A DNA stretch of 64,000 nt, taken from the NCBI GenBank assembly GCA_964448465.1, contig CAYUVY010000003.1, positions 12,388 through 76,387 of the forward strand, read 5' to 3'. The notes below the pieces were generated by a model. The model did no database searches, was not told the DNA's origin, and saw nothing but the letters and a program-made list of their open reading frames with translations. Origin of the DNA: CAYTYZ01 sp964448465. GTDB lineage: Bacteria; Patescibacteriota; Microgenomatia; UBA12405. Shown here in pieces: positions 33,253 through 41,372 of this stretch. The number at the start of each line of letters is the position of its first letter. Position 1 is the stretch's first letter. The position numbers and the translations under genes are program-made.

Positions 33253-33858
33253 TTCTAGATAGACTGGTAGAAGTGAAAAGGCAATGATACCAAACATGAG
33301 GTAGTGAAAATTATGTTGGACGAAAGGAATGGTACCAAAAAAGTAACCCATACCGACAAAAGCAGAAACCCAAAGTAGACCGCCAGCCATATTGTACCTA
33401 GCAAATTGCAGATAATTCATATCAGAAATGCCTGCCACAAAAGGAGCAAAAGTGCGTACAAAGGGAATAAATCTAGCTAAAATAATGGCCTTGCCACCGT
33501 GTTTTTGGTAAAAATCTTCGGCAGTTTGGAGTTTATCCAGGCTAAACAGTTTACTGTCTGCTTTAAAGATTTTTCTGCCAAAGTGCTTACCTAATTGATA
33601 GTTAACTGCATCGCCTACTATGGCGGCAATTACTAGCATTAGCCAAAGAATGATTACTGGCAAAGGAAAAATGCCTCCTGCAGTTAAGGCACCTGCGGCA
33701 AAGAGAAGAGAATCGCCTGGCAAAACAGAAGCAACTACTAAGCCGGTTTCGGCAAAGACAATAAAACCAATAAGGCCGTAAACCAAAAGCCCATACATTT
33801 GGGCAAATTCGGCTAAGTGTTTATCAAAATGTAGGATAAGATCAATTATTTCTTTCAA
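33223..33858 (-). CDS. DedA-family membrane protein (VTT domain)
   Basis: This 211-residue protein has about five hydrophobic segments and the DedA signatures: GLVVASVLPGDSLLFAAGAL near residue 39 and GGKAIILARFIPFVRTFAPFVAG near 120, with the conserved FxRFIPxxRxxxP pattern. DedA proteins flip undecaprenyl phosphate or phospholipids and support membrane energetics. Start is TTG, with AAGGAG about 4 bases upstream overlapping the mscL stop, so it is coupled to mscL. This is one of the few genes using a clear Shine-Dalgarno sequence. Confidence 0.9.
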   Translation of the reverse strand: MKEIIDLILHFDKHLAEFAQMYGLLVYGLIGFIVFAETGLVVASVLPGDSLLFAAGALTAGGIFPLPVIILWLMLVIAAIVGDAVNYQLGKHFGRKIFKADSKLFSLDKLQTAEDFYQKHGGKAIILARFIPFVRTFAPFVAGISDMNYLQFARYNMAGGLLWVSAFVGMGYFFGTIPFVQHNFHYLMFGIIAFSLLPVYLELKKPKHKDL

Positions 33859-33859
33859 A

Positions 33860-34162
33860 TTACTCCTTTTTCTTGTCTAGTTTATTCAGTCCCAGTTTGG
33901 TAACACCAAGATAAACGACAAAAGCAATGATTAAAAAATCAATTAGACTGCCGATAAAACTACCTACTAAGATTTTGGTTCCCATAACTTCGATAACTAA
34001 AGTTTTTAAGCCGCCAACTGATCCCAAGACTAAACCAAAAATTGGATTAATAATATTGTCGACCAAGGAACTGACTAATTTACTAACTGAACCACCAAGA
34101 ATTATTCCAACGGCAAAGCCAACTACGCCCTGCTCGCGAACAAAATTTAGAAAGCCTCTCAT
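33860..34162 (-). CDS. mscL: Large-conductance mechanosensitive channel MscL
   Basis: This 100-residue protein has the N-terminal amphipathic helix MRGFLNFVREQGVVGFAVGIILGG, with the glycine-spaced TM1 constriction, then a short loop and TM2 (IGSLIDFLIIAFVVYLG) and a basic-acidic C-terminal bundle stub. At 100 residues it is shorter than usual (about 120-150): both the periplasmic loop and the cytoplasmic helix are trimmed. It releases solutes on osmotic downshock. It heads a two-gene unit with the DedA gene, whose start is one base past its stop. Confidence 0.92.
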   Translation of the reverse strand: MRGFLNFVREQGVVGFAVGIILGGSVSKLVSSLVDNIINPIFGLVLGSVGGLKTLVIEVMGTKILVGSFIGSLIDFLIIAFVVYLGVTKLGLNKLDKKKE

Positions 34163-34209
34163 GTTAATTAGAAATACTAACTGCTAATGTTTTTAGTGTA
34201 GCATAGGAT

Positions 34210-34788
34210 ATGGATGTGGTTCACTATTTTTTTGCAGCTTTTTCTGTTTTTTTGATAAATGCCTTGCCGGCTTTAATGCCACCAACCTGGATGGTCTTGG
34301 TATTTTTCTTGGCTACATATAATTTAAACCCCGTTGCGATGGTAATAATTGGAGCCTTGTTTGCCTTAAGTGGAAGATTGGTTTTGTATTATTTGGCAAG
34401 TAAATTTAGAGGAGTTTTGCCCAAAAGAATGGATAAAAATTATCAAGATTTGGGTAAATTTCTATCGGAGCACAAGGCAATTAGTTTACCCTTGTTTTTG
34501 CTTTTTGCCTTTTATCCCCTGCCATCCAATCAACTGTTTATTGTGGCAGGACTGGCCAAAGTAAAACCAAAATTATTGGCTTGGTCTTTTTTGGGGGGCA
34601 GACTATTGAGTTATAGTTTTTGGGTGGGTGGCGCACACGTAATAGACAGGCGTTTGGAAATTATGTTTAGAGACGGATTGGATCCACGCTCGATTGTGGT
34701 AGCTTTGACAAGTGCGATATTTTTAATTGCGATTCCTGGATTTTTGCCTTGGAAAAAAATTCACCAAAGTTTATTTAAGGACGTTTAG
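34210..34788 (+). CDS. VTT/DedA-like small membrane protein
   Basis: This 192-residue polytopic protein has five or six hydrophobic segments. The stretch ISLPLFLLFAFYPLPSNQLFIVAGLAKVKP near residue 88-117 resembles the conserved half of the VTT (SNARE-associated) domain: hydrophobic run, FxPxPxN-like turn, glycine-rich run. It looks like a divergent member of the same superfamily as the DedA gene nearby, and may move a lipid. TAGCAT ends 5 bases before the ATG. The gene overlaps the convergent polymerase gene by 4 bases. Confidence 0.55.
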   Translation: MDVVHYFFAAFSVFLINALPALMPPTWMVLVFFLATYNLNPVAMVIIGALFALSGRLVLYYLASKFRGVLPKRMDKNYQDLGKFLSEHKAISLPLFLLFAFYPLPSNQLFIVAGLAKVKPKLLAWSFLGGRLLSYSFWVGGAHVIDRRLEIMFRDGLDPRSIVVALTSAIFLIAIPGFLPWKKIHQSLFKDV

Positions 34789-36047
34789 TCCACGACTAGT
34801 TGTTCCATATCTTTGACACTGCCAAAACCTATAGCGTCTTTGTAATCAGACTTGCTGCCAAGCATATTGGCAAAAATTAAACCGTAGGATCCATATTTAT
34901 CCTTAACCTGAGAAATGGTTTTAGACAAATCATATTTTTTTAAAGTTGGTTCAAATAGATTGCATTGTAAGTGCTGAATGGCTTGAAGATTAAAAAGAGA
35001 AAAAGACATTTTGGTAATAGGCTGGGAAAAATTATATTGAGAAAGGAATCTCTTGGTTTGCTCAAATAAAGATAGGTAATCAAAAAAGGGCTGTTGGTAG
35101 GTATGGACTACGTGCCAGGAAGGTGAGTTTTTTAAGCGTAAATATAGACAAAAACCACGGGCAGAATAACCTGATCTCTGCATTCTAATTCCGGCTTTTT
35201 CCACTAGTTTGAGTAAAATACCCTGGGCTTGGGAATAATTTAAAGCTGGCCTGGGTAAAGAATACATGGCGCCAAAAAGTCGACGAGTATGGGGAACGTC
35301 GTCAATTTCATAACCGCGCAGACGTAGATACCAATAATAACCACAGATGCCACCAAAAGCTTTTTTGAGGGTATAAATATCGGCTTGATATAGATCCATA
35401 ACGGTAGAGATACCTTGTAAGTTTAAGCGGCGCTGGTTGGCACTGGCTATGCCGTTTAGATCGGTAAGTTTTAGTTGGGAGTAATAGTGAAAAAATGTTT
35501 GGCTGTTAATTTCCTCCAAACCGTCGGGTTTTTTAAAAATAGCGGCTTGCTTGGCGAGAAATCTATTGGGGCCAAGACCAATGGAAACAGTTAACCATTC
35601 CCCGATTTCAATGGCGATGCGGGCCTTGATTTCCTGAGCAATAAGCTGCAAATTAGGAACTGGGTGAAAAGAATTAAAGTGAATCACAAACTCGTCGATA
35701 GATTTGGGTTCCACTTGGGGACTATATTGCAAAAGTAATTTCTTTAGACGCTGGTGCATGGTTCTGTATTTACCTGGATCGGGCTCGAGAACGATAGCCT
35801 GGGGAATTAATTTTTTGATTTCGGAAACATGCGTGCCAATGGGGATTTTGGTAATAGCTTTGGCTTCGCGTGAGGCGGCTAAAACACAACCCTTGGGTGT
35901 GGCGTAGGCGGCAATAAGAACTGGCTTACCCCGCAAAAGTGGATTAGCTTGTTGTTCGATGGTGGCAAAACAGGAATTAAAATCGATGTGCATGACGGAG
36001 GAAACGGCTGGGTTGAAAGTTTTTTGTGGATTAGGTGGGTAGACCAT
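34785..36047 (-). CDS. Y-family translesion DNA polymerase
   Basis: This 420-residue protein has the palm/finger motifs of the DinB/UmuC family: MHIDFNSCFATIEQQANP (first catalytic Asp near residue 21), LAASREAKA, and PKSIDEFVIHF, which carries the second metal-binding Asp-Glu pair. A thumb with a helix-hairpin-helix-like region near 200 and a little-finger domain follow. Catalytic acids are intact, unlike ImuB. It copies past damaged bases. A perfect AGGAGG lies 6 bases before the ATG, and the gene overlaps the small DUF6504-like gene upstream by 17 bases. No beta-clamp motif was clearly identified. Confidence 0.88.
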   Translation of the reverse strand: MVYPPNPQKTFNPAVSSVMHIDFNSCFATIEQQANPLLRGKPVLIAAYATPKGCVLAASREAKAITKIPIGTHVSEIKKLIPQAIVLEPDPGKYRTMHQRLKKLLLQYSPQVEPKSIDEFVIHFNSFHPVPNLQLIAQEIKARIAIEIGEWLTVSIGLGPNRFLAKQAAIFKKPDGLEEINSQTFFHYYSQLKLTDLNGIASANQRRLNLQGISTVMDLYQADIYTLKKAFGGICGYYWYLRLRGYEIDDVPHTRRLFGAMYSLPRPALNYSQAQGILLKLVEKAGIRMQRSGYSARGFCLYLRLKNSPSWHVVHTYQQPFFDYLSLFEQTKRFLSQYNFSQPITKMSFSLFNLQAIQHLQCNLFEPTLKKYDLSKTISQVKDKYGSYGLIFANMLGSKSDYKDAIGFGSVKDMEQLVVD

Positions 36048-36270
36048 CCTGGACCTCCTGAAGTTGCCAAGTTAAATTGTCGCAATTTAAAACTAGGCGG
36101 AAAAACAAATAATCCCCAACTACAGAGAAAACATGAAACAAGGTGTTGCCGACTTTATATTTGTGGTGCATTCCTAGCTTAATTATTTTATATTCCCTAT
36201 TTTTCCAATAAAGTTTTTTGGGGATACGGTTAAAATCTACTTGGACTGGGTCGGCAAGTTTATTTAGCAT
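36031..36270 (-). CDS. DUF6504-like small protein coupled to Y-family polymerase
   Basis: This 79-residue basic/aromatic protein starts LADPVQVDFNRIPKKLYWKNR, then YKIIKLGMHHKYKVGN and a strand-rich C-terminus. The pattern 'P-V-x-V, then aromatic-x-W-(K/R)-x-R-x-Y' resembles DUF6504, a small partner found beside ImuB/Y-family polymerases in actinobacteria. Gene order supports a partner role: its 3' end contains the Shine-Dalgarno and start of the polymerase gene. TATATT (36276-36281) ends 5 bases before its ATG. The family call is tentative. Confidence 0.5.
   Translation of the reverse strand: MLNKLADPVQVDFNRIPKKLYWKNREYKIIKLGMHHKYKVGNTLFHVFSVVGDYLFFRLVLNCDNLTWQLQEVQDGLPT
36054..36059 (-). 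promoter_or_regulatory. Consensus Shine-Dalgarno of the Y-family polymerase gene
   Basis: On the minus strand AGGAGG ends 6 bases before the ATG at 36047, inside the upstream small gene. It shows that the ribosomes of this organism do use the anti-Shine-Dalgarno for internal operon genes, in contrast to the leaderless first genes. Confidence 0.7.
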
Positions 36271-36329
36271 GAGTCAATATAACCGAATAAAACCCGAAGT
36301 GTCAAGGGATCAAGAGGTATAATTGGGAA

Positions 36330-36833
36330 ATGAATTTAGTAGAGTGTAAAAATGAGTTTGTTGGACAATTAAGACAGGCTACTTTGTGCTTTCTGTGTAG
36401 AGATAAAGAAATATTATTGGCGATGAAAAAACGAGGGTTTGGTAAGGGAAGATATAATGGACCAGGTGGAAAGCCAGAAGGGTTGGAATCGGTGGAAGAG
36501 GCGATCAAAAGAGAGGTAAAAGAAGAAATAGGAGTGGAAGTTGGGAAAATGGAGAAAGTGGCTGTGTTAGATTTTTATTTTGCAAGTAAACCGGAATGGA
36601 ACCAGCAAGTTACGGTATTTAAATCTATAGAGTGGCAAGGAGAACCAGTTGAATCGGAGGAGATGGCACCGGAGTGGTTTGTCAACGAGAAAATACCTTA
36701 CGAAAAAATGTGGCCTGATGATATTTATTGGCTACCTAAAGTGATTGAAGGTAAAAAAATTAGAGCAAGCTTTTTGTTTGGAGAAAATGATGTGGTCTTG
36801 GAGAAAGAAGTAGTAGAGGTGGTAGAAATATGA
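36330..36833 (+). CDS. Nudix hydrolase, MTH1-like (8-oxo-dGTP diphosphatase type)
   Basis: This 167-residue protein has a full Nudix box, GKPEGLESVEEAIKREVKEE then IGV, fitting Gx5Ex7REUxEExGU. The segment just before it, LLAMKKRGFGKGRYNGPGGK, is close to the eukaryotic MTH1 pattern (LL-MKKRGFGxGRxNGxGGK). Sanitation of oxidised purine nucleotides is therefore likely. TATAAT (36318-36323) ends 6 bases before the ATG, and no -35 stands out. It overlaps the HIT gene by 4 bases. Confidence 0.88.
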   Translation: MNLVECKNEFVGQLRQATLCFLCRDKEILLAMKKRGFGKGRYNGPGGKPEGLESVEEAIKREVKEEIGVEVGKMEKVAVLDFYFASKPEWNQQVTVFKSIEWQGEPVESEEMAPEWFVNEKIPYEKMWPDDIYWLPKVIEGKKIRASFLFGENDVVLEKEVVEVVEI

Positions 36834-37213
36834 TAGGCAAATATTTATTTAGGTTTTCGAAAAGTAGGACTGGGGCAACAGTAGTGGGGTTAGCGTTTGA
36901 AAAATTGAATAAAATATTGCCAGTGAAAAAAATTTACGAAGACGAGTATATCTTGGCATTTTGGCACCCAAGGCCATATTGGGAAAAACATGTGTTGATA
37001 GTGCCGAAAAAGGCAATTGGTGGCCTGACGGAAATAAACAAAGAAAATTCTATATTTGCACAAAAAATATTTGAAATAATTCCACAAATAATTTCAAAAT
37101 TGGGATGGAAAGATGATGGATATTCGATAACCAGTAATGGTGGGAAAAGACAAGAAGTAGCCCAGCTACATTTTCACCTGTACAGCGGGAAAATAATATC
37201 TAAAGAAAAATAG
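36830..37213 (+). CDS. HIT-family nucleotide hydrolase/transferase with altered triad
   Basis: This 127-residue protein has a HIT-type fold: the EDEYILAFWHPRPYWEKHVLIVPKK strands, a central helix, and the C-terminal active-site strand EVAQLHFHLYSGK. The usual HxHxHxx reads Q-L-H-F-H-L, so the first histidine is Gln; the middle histidine, the nucleophile in HIT enzymes, is kept. An N-terminal extension of about 35 residues precedes the domain. Overlap by 4 bases with the Nudix gene suggests both act on nucleotide by-products. It ends inside the convergent EamA-like gene. Confidence 0.75.
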   Translation: MIGKYLFRFSKSRTGATVVGLAFEKLNKILPVKKIYEDEYILAFWHPRPYWEKHVLIVPKKAIGGLTEINKENSIFAQKIFEIIPQIISKLGWKDDGYSITSNGGKRQEVAQLHFHLYSGKIISKEK

Positions 37214-37544
37214 TGGCCAGGAGGCCCAAAAAGCCTAGGATTAGGCCGAGTAGAGTACCGCGCTGGGGAAGTTCGTGAAAGATGAAATAAGTGGAAAGTG
37301 GTTCGGCAATGATTATGCTTAAGATAGAAATAAAACTAGCGAGCCAGATATTTCTGGTGGACTTGTAGATTAAGTAATAACCAGAAATACACAATATGCC
37401 AGACAAAGTAAACAATAGGCTATTTTTGATAAATATTGGAAGAAACTTTTGTTCGTTTTTTAAAGACACTGAGACAAAGAGTTCGGCATTAATTGCAAAG
37501 ACTTCACCTATAAATAATAAAAATATGCCGATTAGTTTATCCAT
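37200..37544 (-). CDS. Small EamA/SMR-like four-helix transporter
   Basis: This 114-residue protein has four hydrophobic helices. The third-to-fourth segment ASFISILSIIIAEPLSTYFIFHE followed by LLGLILGFLGLLATIFL resembles the C-terminal half of an EamA/DMT module (the 'EP' before helix 4 is typical of that superfamily). Half-size DMT proteins work as dimers. Substrate is unknown. It overlaps ung by 13 bases upstream and the HIT gene by 14 bases downstream. Confidence 0.6.
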   Translation of the reverse strand: MDKLIGIFLLFIGEVFAINAELFVSVSLKNEQKFLPIFIKNSLLFTLSGILCISGYYLIYKSTRNIWLASFISILSIIIAEPLSTYFIFHELPQRGTLLGLILGFLGLLATIFL

Positions 37545-38203
37545 TTTATTTCCGACAGATTGTGTTGTTTTAAATATTCATTGCACTTTCGAAAGTGATT
37601 GTTGCCGAAGAAGCCGGAGTGAACAGAAAAGGGAGAAGGGTGGGGAGATTTTAAAATTAAATGTTTTTGACTATCTATTAGGGTTTCTTTTTTTTGAGCA
37701 TGGGCACCCCAGAGAAGAAAAACTAAATTAGTTTTATTTTGACTAACTTTATGAATAACAGCATCAGTAAAAGTTTCCCAACCTTGGCCCTGGTGGGACA
37801 TGGGTTGACCTTGAAGCACGGTAAGGCTAGTGTTTAGAAGCAAAACTCCCTGCTGGGCCCAAAAAGTTAAATCTGGACTAGTGGGCATAGTGCCACCAAA
37901 TTCGGTAATAATTTCTTTAAAAATATTTTGCAGAGAAGGTGGAATTTTGTTACCTGAGTTGGCAGAAAAGGCCAGACCATTGGCCACACCTGGGGTATGG
38001 TAAGGATCCTGGCCAAGAATAACAACTTTTAGAATATCTAGGGGGCAAAAATCAAAGGCGGCAAAGATGTGGCTGGCTGGTGGGAAAACGGTTTTGGTGG
38101 CATACTCCCCTTTTATAAATTGGACTAATTTTTCAAAATATAGCTTGTCAAATTCTTCTTGTAATAAATTCTTCCAAGTGGGATTAAGACGAACTTCGAT
38201 CAT
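37532..38203 (-). CDS. ung: Uracil-DNA glycosylase, family 1
   Basis: This 223-residue enzyme removes uracil from DNA. Signature motifs are present: the water-activating loop GQDPYHTPGVANGLAFS near residue 64, LLLNTSLTV near 124, a FLLWGAHAQKK segment near 166, and the DNA-intercalation loop HPSPFSVHSGFFG near 188. Length matches family 1. On the minus strand TTGGCT, 17 bases, TACAAT and 5 bases lead to the ATG, a leaderless promoter. Confidence 0.96.
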   Translation of the reverse strand: MIEVRLNPTWKNLLQEEFDKLYFEKLVQFIKGEYATKTVFPPASHIFAAFDFCPLDILKVVILGQDPYHTPGVANGLAFSANSGNKIPPSLQNIFKEIITEFGGTMPTSPDLTFWAQQGVLLLNTSLTVLQGQPMSHQGQGWETFTDAVIHKVSQNKTNLVFLLWGAHAQKKETLIDSQKHLILKSPHPSPFSVHSGFFGNNHFRKCNEYLKQHNLSEIKWIN

Positions 38204-38208
38204 TTTTT

Positions 38209-38237
38209 ATTGTATGGGCTGAATTTTATGAAGCCAA
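38209..38237 (-). promoter_or_regulatory. ung promoter, leaderless type
   Basis: TTGGCT (38232-38237) and TACAAT (38209-38214) on the minus strand are 17 bases apart. The ung ATG starts 5 bases after the -10, so transcription would begin at about the start codon. Confidence 0.55.
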
Positions 38238-38321
38238 AAATTATGGTGTTGACCAAAAAAATATGGATACAGCATGCTGTAGTTTAGCAGACCAGTTTAG
38301 AAACTAAGTTATCGTTTTTAA

Positions 38322-38840
38322 TTACTTCCTTGGTGGTGGGTCTAATTGCATTACTGCTTTTCTGGCGGCATTAAATCCGGTAATTACTCCACTTACTGTT
38401 TTATCGTCTTCCGTACGACCATCGCAAGGTTGACTGGCAAGTTCTGGAAAATTGCCTTCGGATTCTTGTGTAACAATTGTTGGACCATTCAAACCCTGCT
38501 CTGTATCCATAATTTCCCAAGCTATTTTTTCTCTCACTCTGTAGCCATATCCTTCATATTTTGGCTCAGCTCCTACTGCTGGACCCGAAATAATGTCTCC
38601 GTAGTGAGTGAAGTCTGAGTCACCATATTTGTAGGTTACCCTACGAGACCCACACCTAACAGACACACCTTGAAGAATAAGGTGTGTACCAACAAAGGCT
38701 TCCGGTTTTTCCAATACTCTTGAAATTGGAACAATACCTACATCCTCGGTAGGCTTGGGGGCGGAAGGTGTACCGCACCCGGCTAAGATTAAAGTTAGCG
38801 CAGCGGTGCTAAGGTTTCTGAGGGTGTTATATCTATTCAT
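38322..38840 (-). CDS. Lipoprotein of unknown function
   Basis: This 172-residue protein has a typical lipoprotein signal ending LILAGC, so Cys-22 would be lipidated. The mature part begins with a Pro-rich stretch (TPSAPKPTEDVG), then the phrase ISRVLEKPEAFVGTHLILQGV. That phrase resembles an OB-fold start ('the protein's pathway of a fixed cost': disposition of P-E-x-F-x-G-x-x-V-x-x-x-G), as in small lipoproteins with OB-like folds. Three further cysteines follow. It stands alone behind a perfect consensus promoter. No defined family is recognised. Confidence 0.6.
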   Translation of the reverse strand: MNRYNTLRNLSTAALTLILAGCGTPSAPKPTEDVGIVPISRVLEKPEAFVGTHLILQGVSVRCGSRRVTYKYGDSDFTHYGDIISGPAVGAEPKYEGYGYRVREKIAWEIMDTEQGLNGPTIVTQESEGNFPELASQPCDGRTEDDKTVSGVITGFNAARKAVMQLDPPPRK

Positions 38841-38847
38841 GGTGATA

Positions 38848-38876
38848 ATTATAACATGTTATAGGACTTATGTCAA
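38848..38876 (-). promoter_or_regulatory. Perfect consensus sigma-70-type promoter of the lipoprotein gene
   Basis: TTGACA (38871-38876) and TATAAT (38848-38853) on the minus strand are separated by 17 bases. The ATG starts 7 bases after the -10. The -35 overlaps the stop codon of the GT28 gene upstream. It is the best match to the housekeeping consensus in the window. Confidence 0.85.
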
Positions 38877-40219
38877 GATCTGATCTCAAGTTGTTGGCAA
38901 TATCTTAAGGCGCCGTTGGGTGGAACTAGGTGTTGGTTTTGTAGATAACTGGCCAATAAAATTCCGTGGTTATATAGTCGATAAATAAAGGTCCTGGCTT
39001 CATATGGATTTTTTGGGAGGCAAATAGTGCGTAATTCTCTAGCCCTTCTTAACCAATGGTTTATGGTTTGTTTGCTGGGACTATTAAGTAGGTCATGGAT
39101 TAATTGCTCGTTGTCTTTTTTGCTGGGTAGTAGTTTTTCCAAACGAAGGAAATTGAGATTTTGCTCCTCTTGATCACCAACAGGGGGAGAAAACAGTATA
39201 ATCCCACCACCAAAGGCAGAAGTAGGCAGGAGGGCATGATTGGACATTTCTCCAGGTTTAACAACAATAATGTCTGGAGGAGTGGTGGTCATTTTAGCAT
39301 TTAAAAAAAGAATCATGCTCAGATTATCTTTGGCCAAATCAACTGCGCCGTGTTGCTTGAGAATGGCTTGTTGCAACCCTTGGGTTTCTGGTTTGTCTTT
39401 GAAAGTGGAATATATTTGTGTCCAGTAGCCTACACCCTGGGCAATTGTGGCCATATAGTCTGCTTGTACCGAGGCACCACCCAAAAGAAGAGCAATACTA
39501 GGCCTAACAAAAGGATCAGTTGGATCCAGGGCTTGGCCCCTATTTTCTCGCAAGACTTGGGGCATTATTTTTTCTTGGGCAGGATCAATAGGAAAAGGGT
39601 TAACGATTATTTCGGGTCTGTCTCTTTTTCCCCAGACTCTTTTCCATTGGCTGTCCAAAAGATTTTGGGCTACCTCTTTAGATCTCTCGTCTAAAACACA
39701 CATGGTAACTCTTTTTTCCTTATTACCGTGGGCTGTTGGCCAAATAACATGCATTCTATTTGTAAAATGATCTGTGACAATAGTGTTAATAGCGAGGTTT
39801 TGGACCAGGGGGTCTTGGGATATTTCTGTAGCTCCAAAAGCTGCCCAAGCCACATCTGCATTTGGTACTATTAGAACATTTTGACCCGGGACCATCCTTC
39901 TAGATAACTCCTCTGCAAAGGTACGGGGATTAGCATGGGGATGTTTTTTGAGTTGATCTCTGAGAATCGGAATTTGAATAAAAGTTTGTGCATCCAAGGA
40001 CTTGGCAACTAGATTTACTGGCACACTCCAAAAACCACTGCTACCCAGATGGTGCAATTTTGAACCAGGTGTGTCCAATTGGTAGATGGGTGGAAGCGGA
40101 GGAGAATTTGGATGCAATTGTCGATAGGCTTCTTCCAGTGCGACAGTTGGTCTTAAATGACCTGCGCCAGCATTGGTGGTAATTAGATGGAAGTGTCTTT
40201 CAGAAATTTCGACTGTAAT
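38873..40219 (-). CDS. GT28/MGDG-synthase-like glycosyltransferase with apparent ATT start
   Basis: From an ATT at 40219 the protein is 448 residues. The N-terminal part HFHLITTNAGAGHLRPTVAL holds the GAGH motif of MGDG-synthase/UgtP enzymes. The C-terminal half has the donor-sugar site region DIIVVKPGEMSNHALLPTS followed by FSPPVGDQEEQN, as in that family. It likely adds a sugar to diacylglycerol at the membrane face. No ATG, GTG or TTG lies between the in-frame TAA at 40228 and the GAGH motif; the first standard start (TTG at 40117) would delete it. A TATAAC ends 5 bases before the ATT, matching the leaderless rule. A sequencing error is the alternative. Confidence 0.7.
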   Translation of the reverse strand: MTVEISERHFHLITTNAGAGHLRPTVALEEAYRQLHPNSPPLPPIYQLDTPGSKLHHLGSSGFWSVPVNLVAKSLDAQTFIQIPILRDQLKKHPHANPRTFAEELSRRMVPGQNVLIVPNADVAWAAFGATEISQDPLVQNLAINTIVTDHFTNRMHVIWPTAHGNKEKRVTMCVLDERSKEVAQNLLDSQWKRVWGKRDRPEIIVNPFPIDPAQEKIMPQVLRENRGQALDPTDPFVRPSIALLLGGASVQADYMATIAQGVGYWTQIYSTFKDKPETQGLQQAILKQHGAVDLAKDNLSMILFLNAKMTTTPPDIIVVKPGEMSNHALLPTSAFGGGIILFSPPVGDQEEQNLNFLRLEKLLPSKKDNEQLIHDLLNSPSKQTINHWLRRARELRTICLPKNPYEARTFIYRLYNHGILLASYLQNQHLVPPNGALRYCQQLEIRS

Positions 40220-40224
40220 GATTG

Positions 40225-40253
40225 GTTATAGAACAAATATTTTAATTTAGCAA
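40225..40253 (-). promoter_or_regulatory. Promoter of the GT28 gene, placing the start at an ATT codon
   Basis: TTGCTA (40248-40253), a 17-base spacer and TATAAC (40225-40230) on the minus strand, then 5 bases to ATT at 40219. The spacing equals that of queA, metG and pepF. The -35 lies just past the queA stop. Confidence 0.55.
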
Positions 40254-40254
40254 G

Positions 40255-41298
40255 TTAGATAATCCACATAGCATCGCCAAAGCTAAAAAAACCGTATTTA
40301 TTGGTAATAGCATGCTGGTAGGCATTGCCCAAGTTGGAAGATAAAAAGTTAGTAAATTTTTCTGGAGAGTTGGGAGTAGTGGTAAAGGCGGAAACTAGCA
40401 TAAGAAGGCTAGATTCTGGCAAATGGAAATTAGTTATCAGAGAATTAATAAATTGGAATTTGTAAGGAGGGAAGAGGAAGATGTCGGTAGAATTTTTTTG
40501 TGGAATTAGTGTTTTATTTTTTGCACAGGATTCCAAGACACGGGTAGTGGTGGTACCCACGGCAATTATGCGTTTGCCAGATATTTTGGCGGAATTTAAA
40601 CGAGTGACAACTTCTGGAGTTAACTCAAAAGATTCGGAGTGTAATTTTTTGGTCTGTAGATTTTCTGGTCGAAGGTTTTGAAAAGTACCCAGGCCAACAT
40701 TTAGTGTGACAAATTCTATTTGAATATTTTTTTGTTTTAATTGTTCTAAAAGTTTTGTGGTGAAATGTAAGCCGGCGGTGGGAGCAGCAGCAGATGCACC
40801 TGATTGGGCGTAAACAGTTTGATATTTTTGACGTAGGTCTTGCTCGCTATCAATGTTGTGGATATAAGGAGGAAGTGGGGTGTGGCCAATTAAATTAAGC
40901 TCTTGCAGTAACTCTTGGCCTGATAAATTAAATTCGATTTGGTTGAAAGAAATTATTTGTCCAGAAAGATTATGAGAAAAATTTATTTTTATATCTAATT
41001 TTAAATTGGTACCGATACATTCGTAGGTATTGCTGGAAATTTGATGAAGTAAGAGAATTTCGCATTTACCGCCGGTTGGTTTTTGGCCAAAAAGTCTGGC
41101 CGGAAAGACTTTGGTTTGGTTTAGAACTAAAACATCGTTGGGAGTTAGTAGGTTGGCCAAATCAAAAAAATGTTTATTCTGAACTTCCCCAGTTTGGCGA
41201 TTAAAAACTAAAAGTTTACAGGCATCGCGAGGACTGGTGGGAGTATTGGCAATTAACTGCTTGGGTAAATCGTAAGTAAAATCGGAGATATTTAGCAC
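40255..41298 (-). CDS. queA: S-adenosylmethionine:tRNA ribosyltransferase-isomerase QueA
   Basis: This 347-residue enzyme makes epoxyqueuosine in tRNA from preQ1. It has the N-terminal FTYDLPKQLIANTPTSPRDACKLLV pattern, VLVLNQTKVFPARLFGQK near residue 57, the GASAAAPTAGLHFTTKLL segment near 167, VTLNVGLGTF near 199, and a C-terminal NFHLPESSLLMLVSAF near 290. Start is GTG, 5 bases after TATAAT (41304-41309). No tgt or queG is seen in the window. It is followed by the GT28 gene, which has its own promoter. Confidence 0.95.
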   Translation of the reverse strand: MLNISDFTYDLPKQLIANTPTSPRDACKLLVFNRQTGEVQNKHFFDLANLLTPNDVLVLNQTKVFPARLFGQKPTGGKCEILLLHQISSNTYECIGTNLKLDIKINFSHNLSGQIISFNQIEFNLSGQELLQELNLIGHTPLPPYIHNIDSEQDLRQKYQTVYAQSGASAAAPTAGLHFTTKLLEQLKQKNIQIEFVTLNVGLGTFQNLRPENLQTKKLHSESFELTPEVVTRLNSAKISGKRIIAVGTTTTRVLESCAKNKTLIPQKNSTDIFLFPPYKFQFINSLITNFHLPESSLLMLVSAFTTTPNSPEKFTNFLSSNLGNAYQHAITNKYGFFSFGDAMWII

Positions 41299-41372
41299 AG
41301 AGTATTATAACTTGGGTGGGTTTACTTAGGTAGAAATATTTGCTAGATTTAAGTATTAATAGTTTTTTTAAA

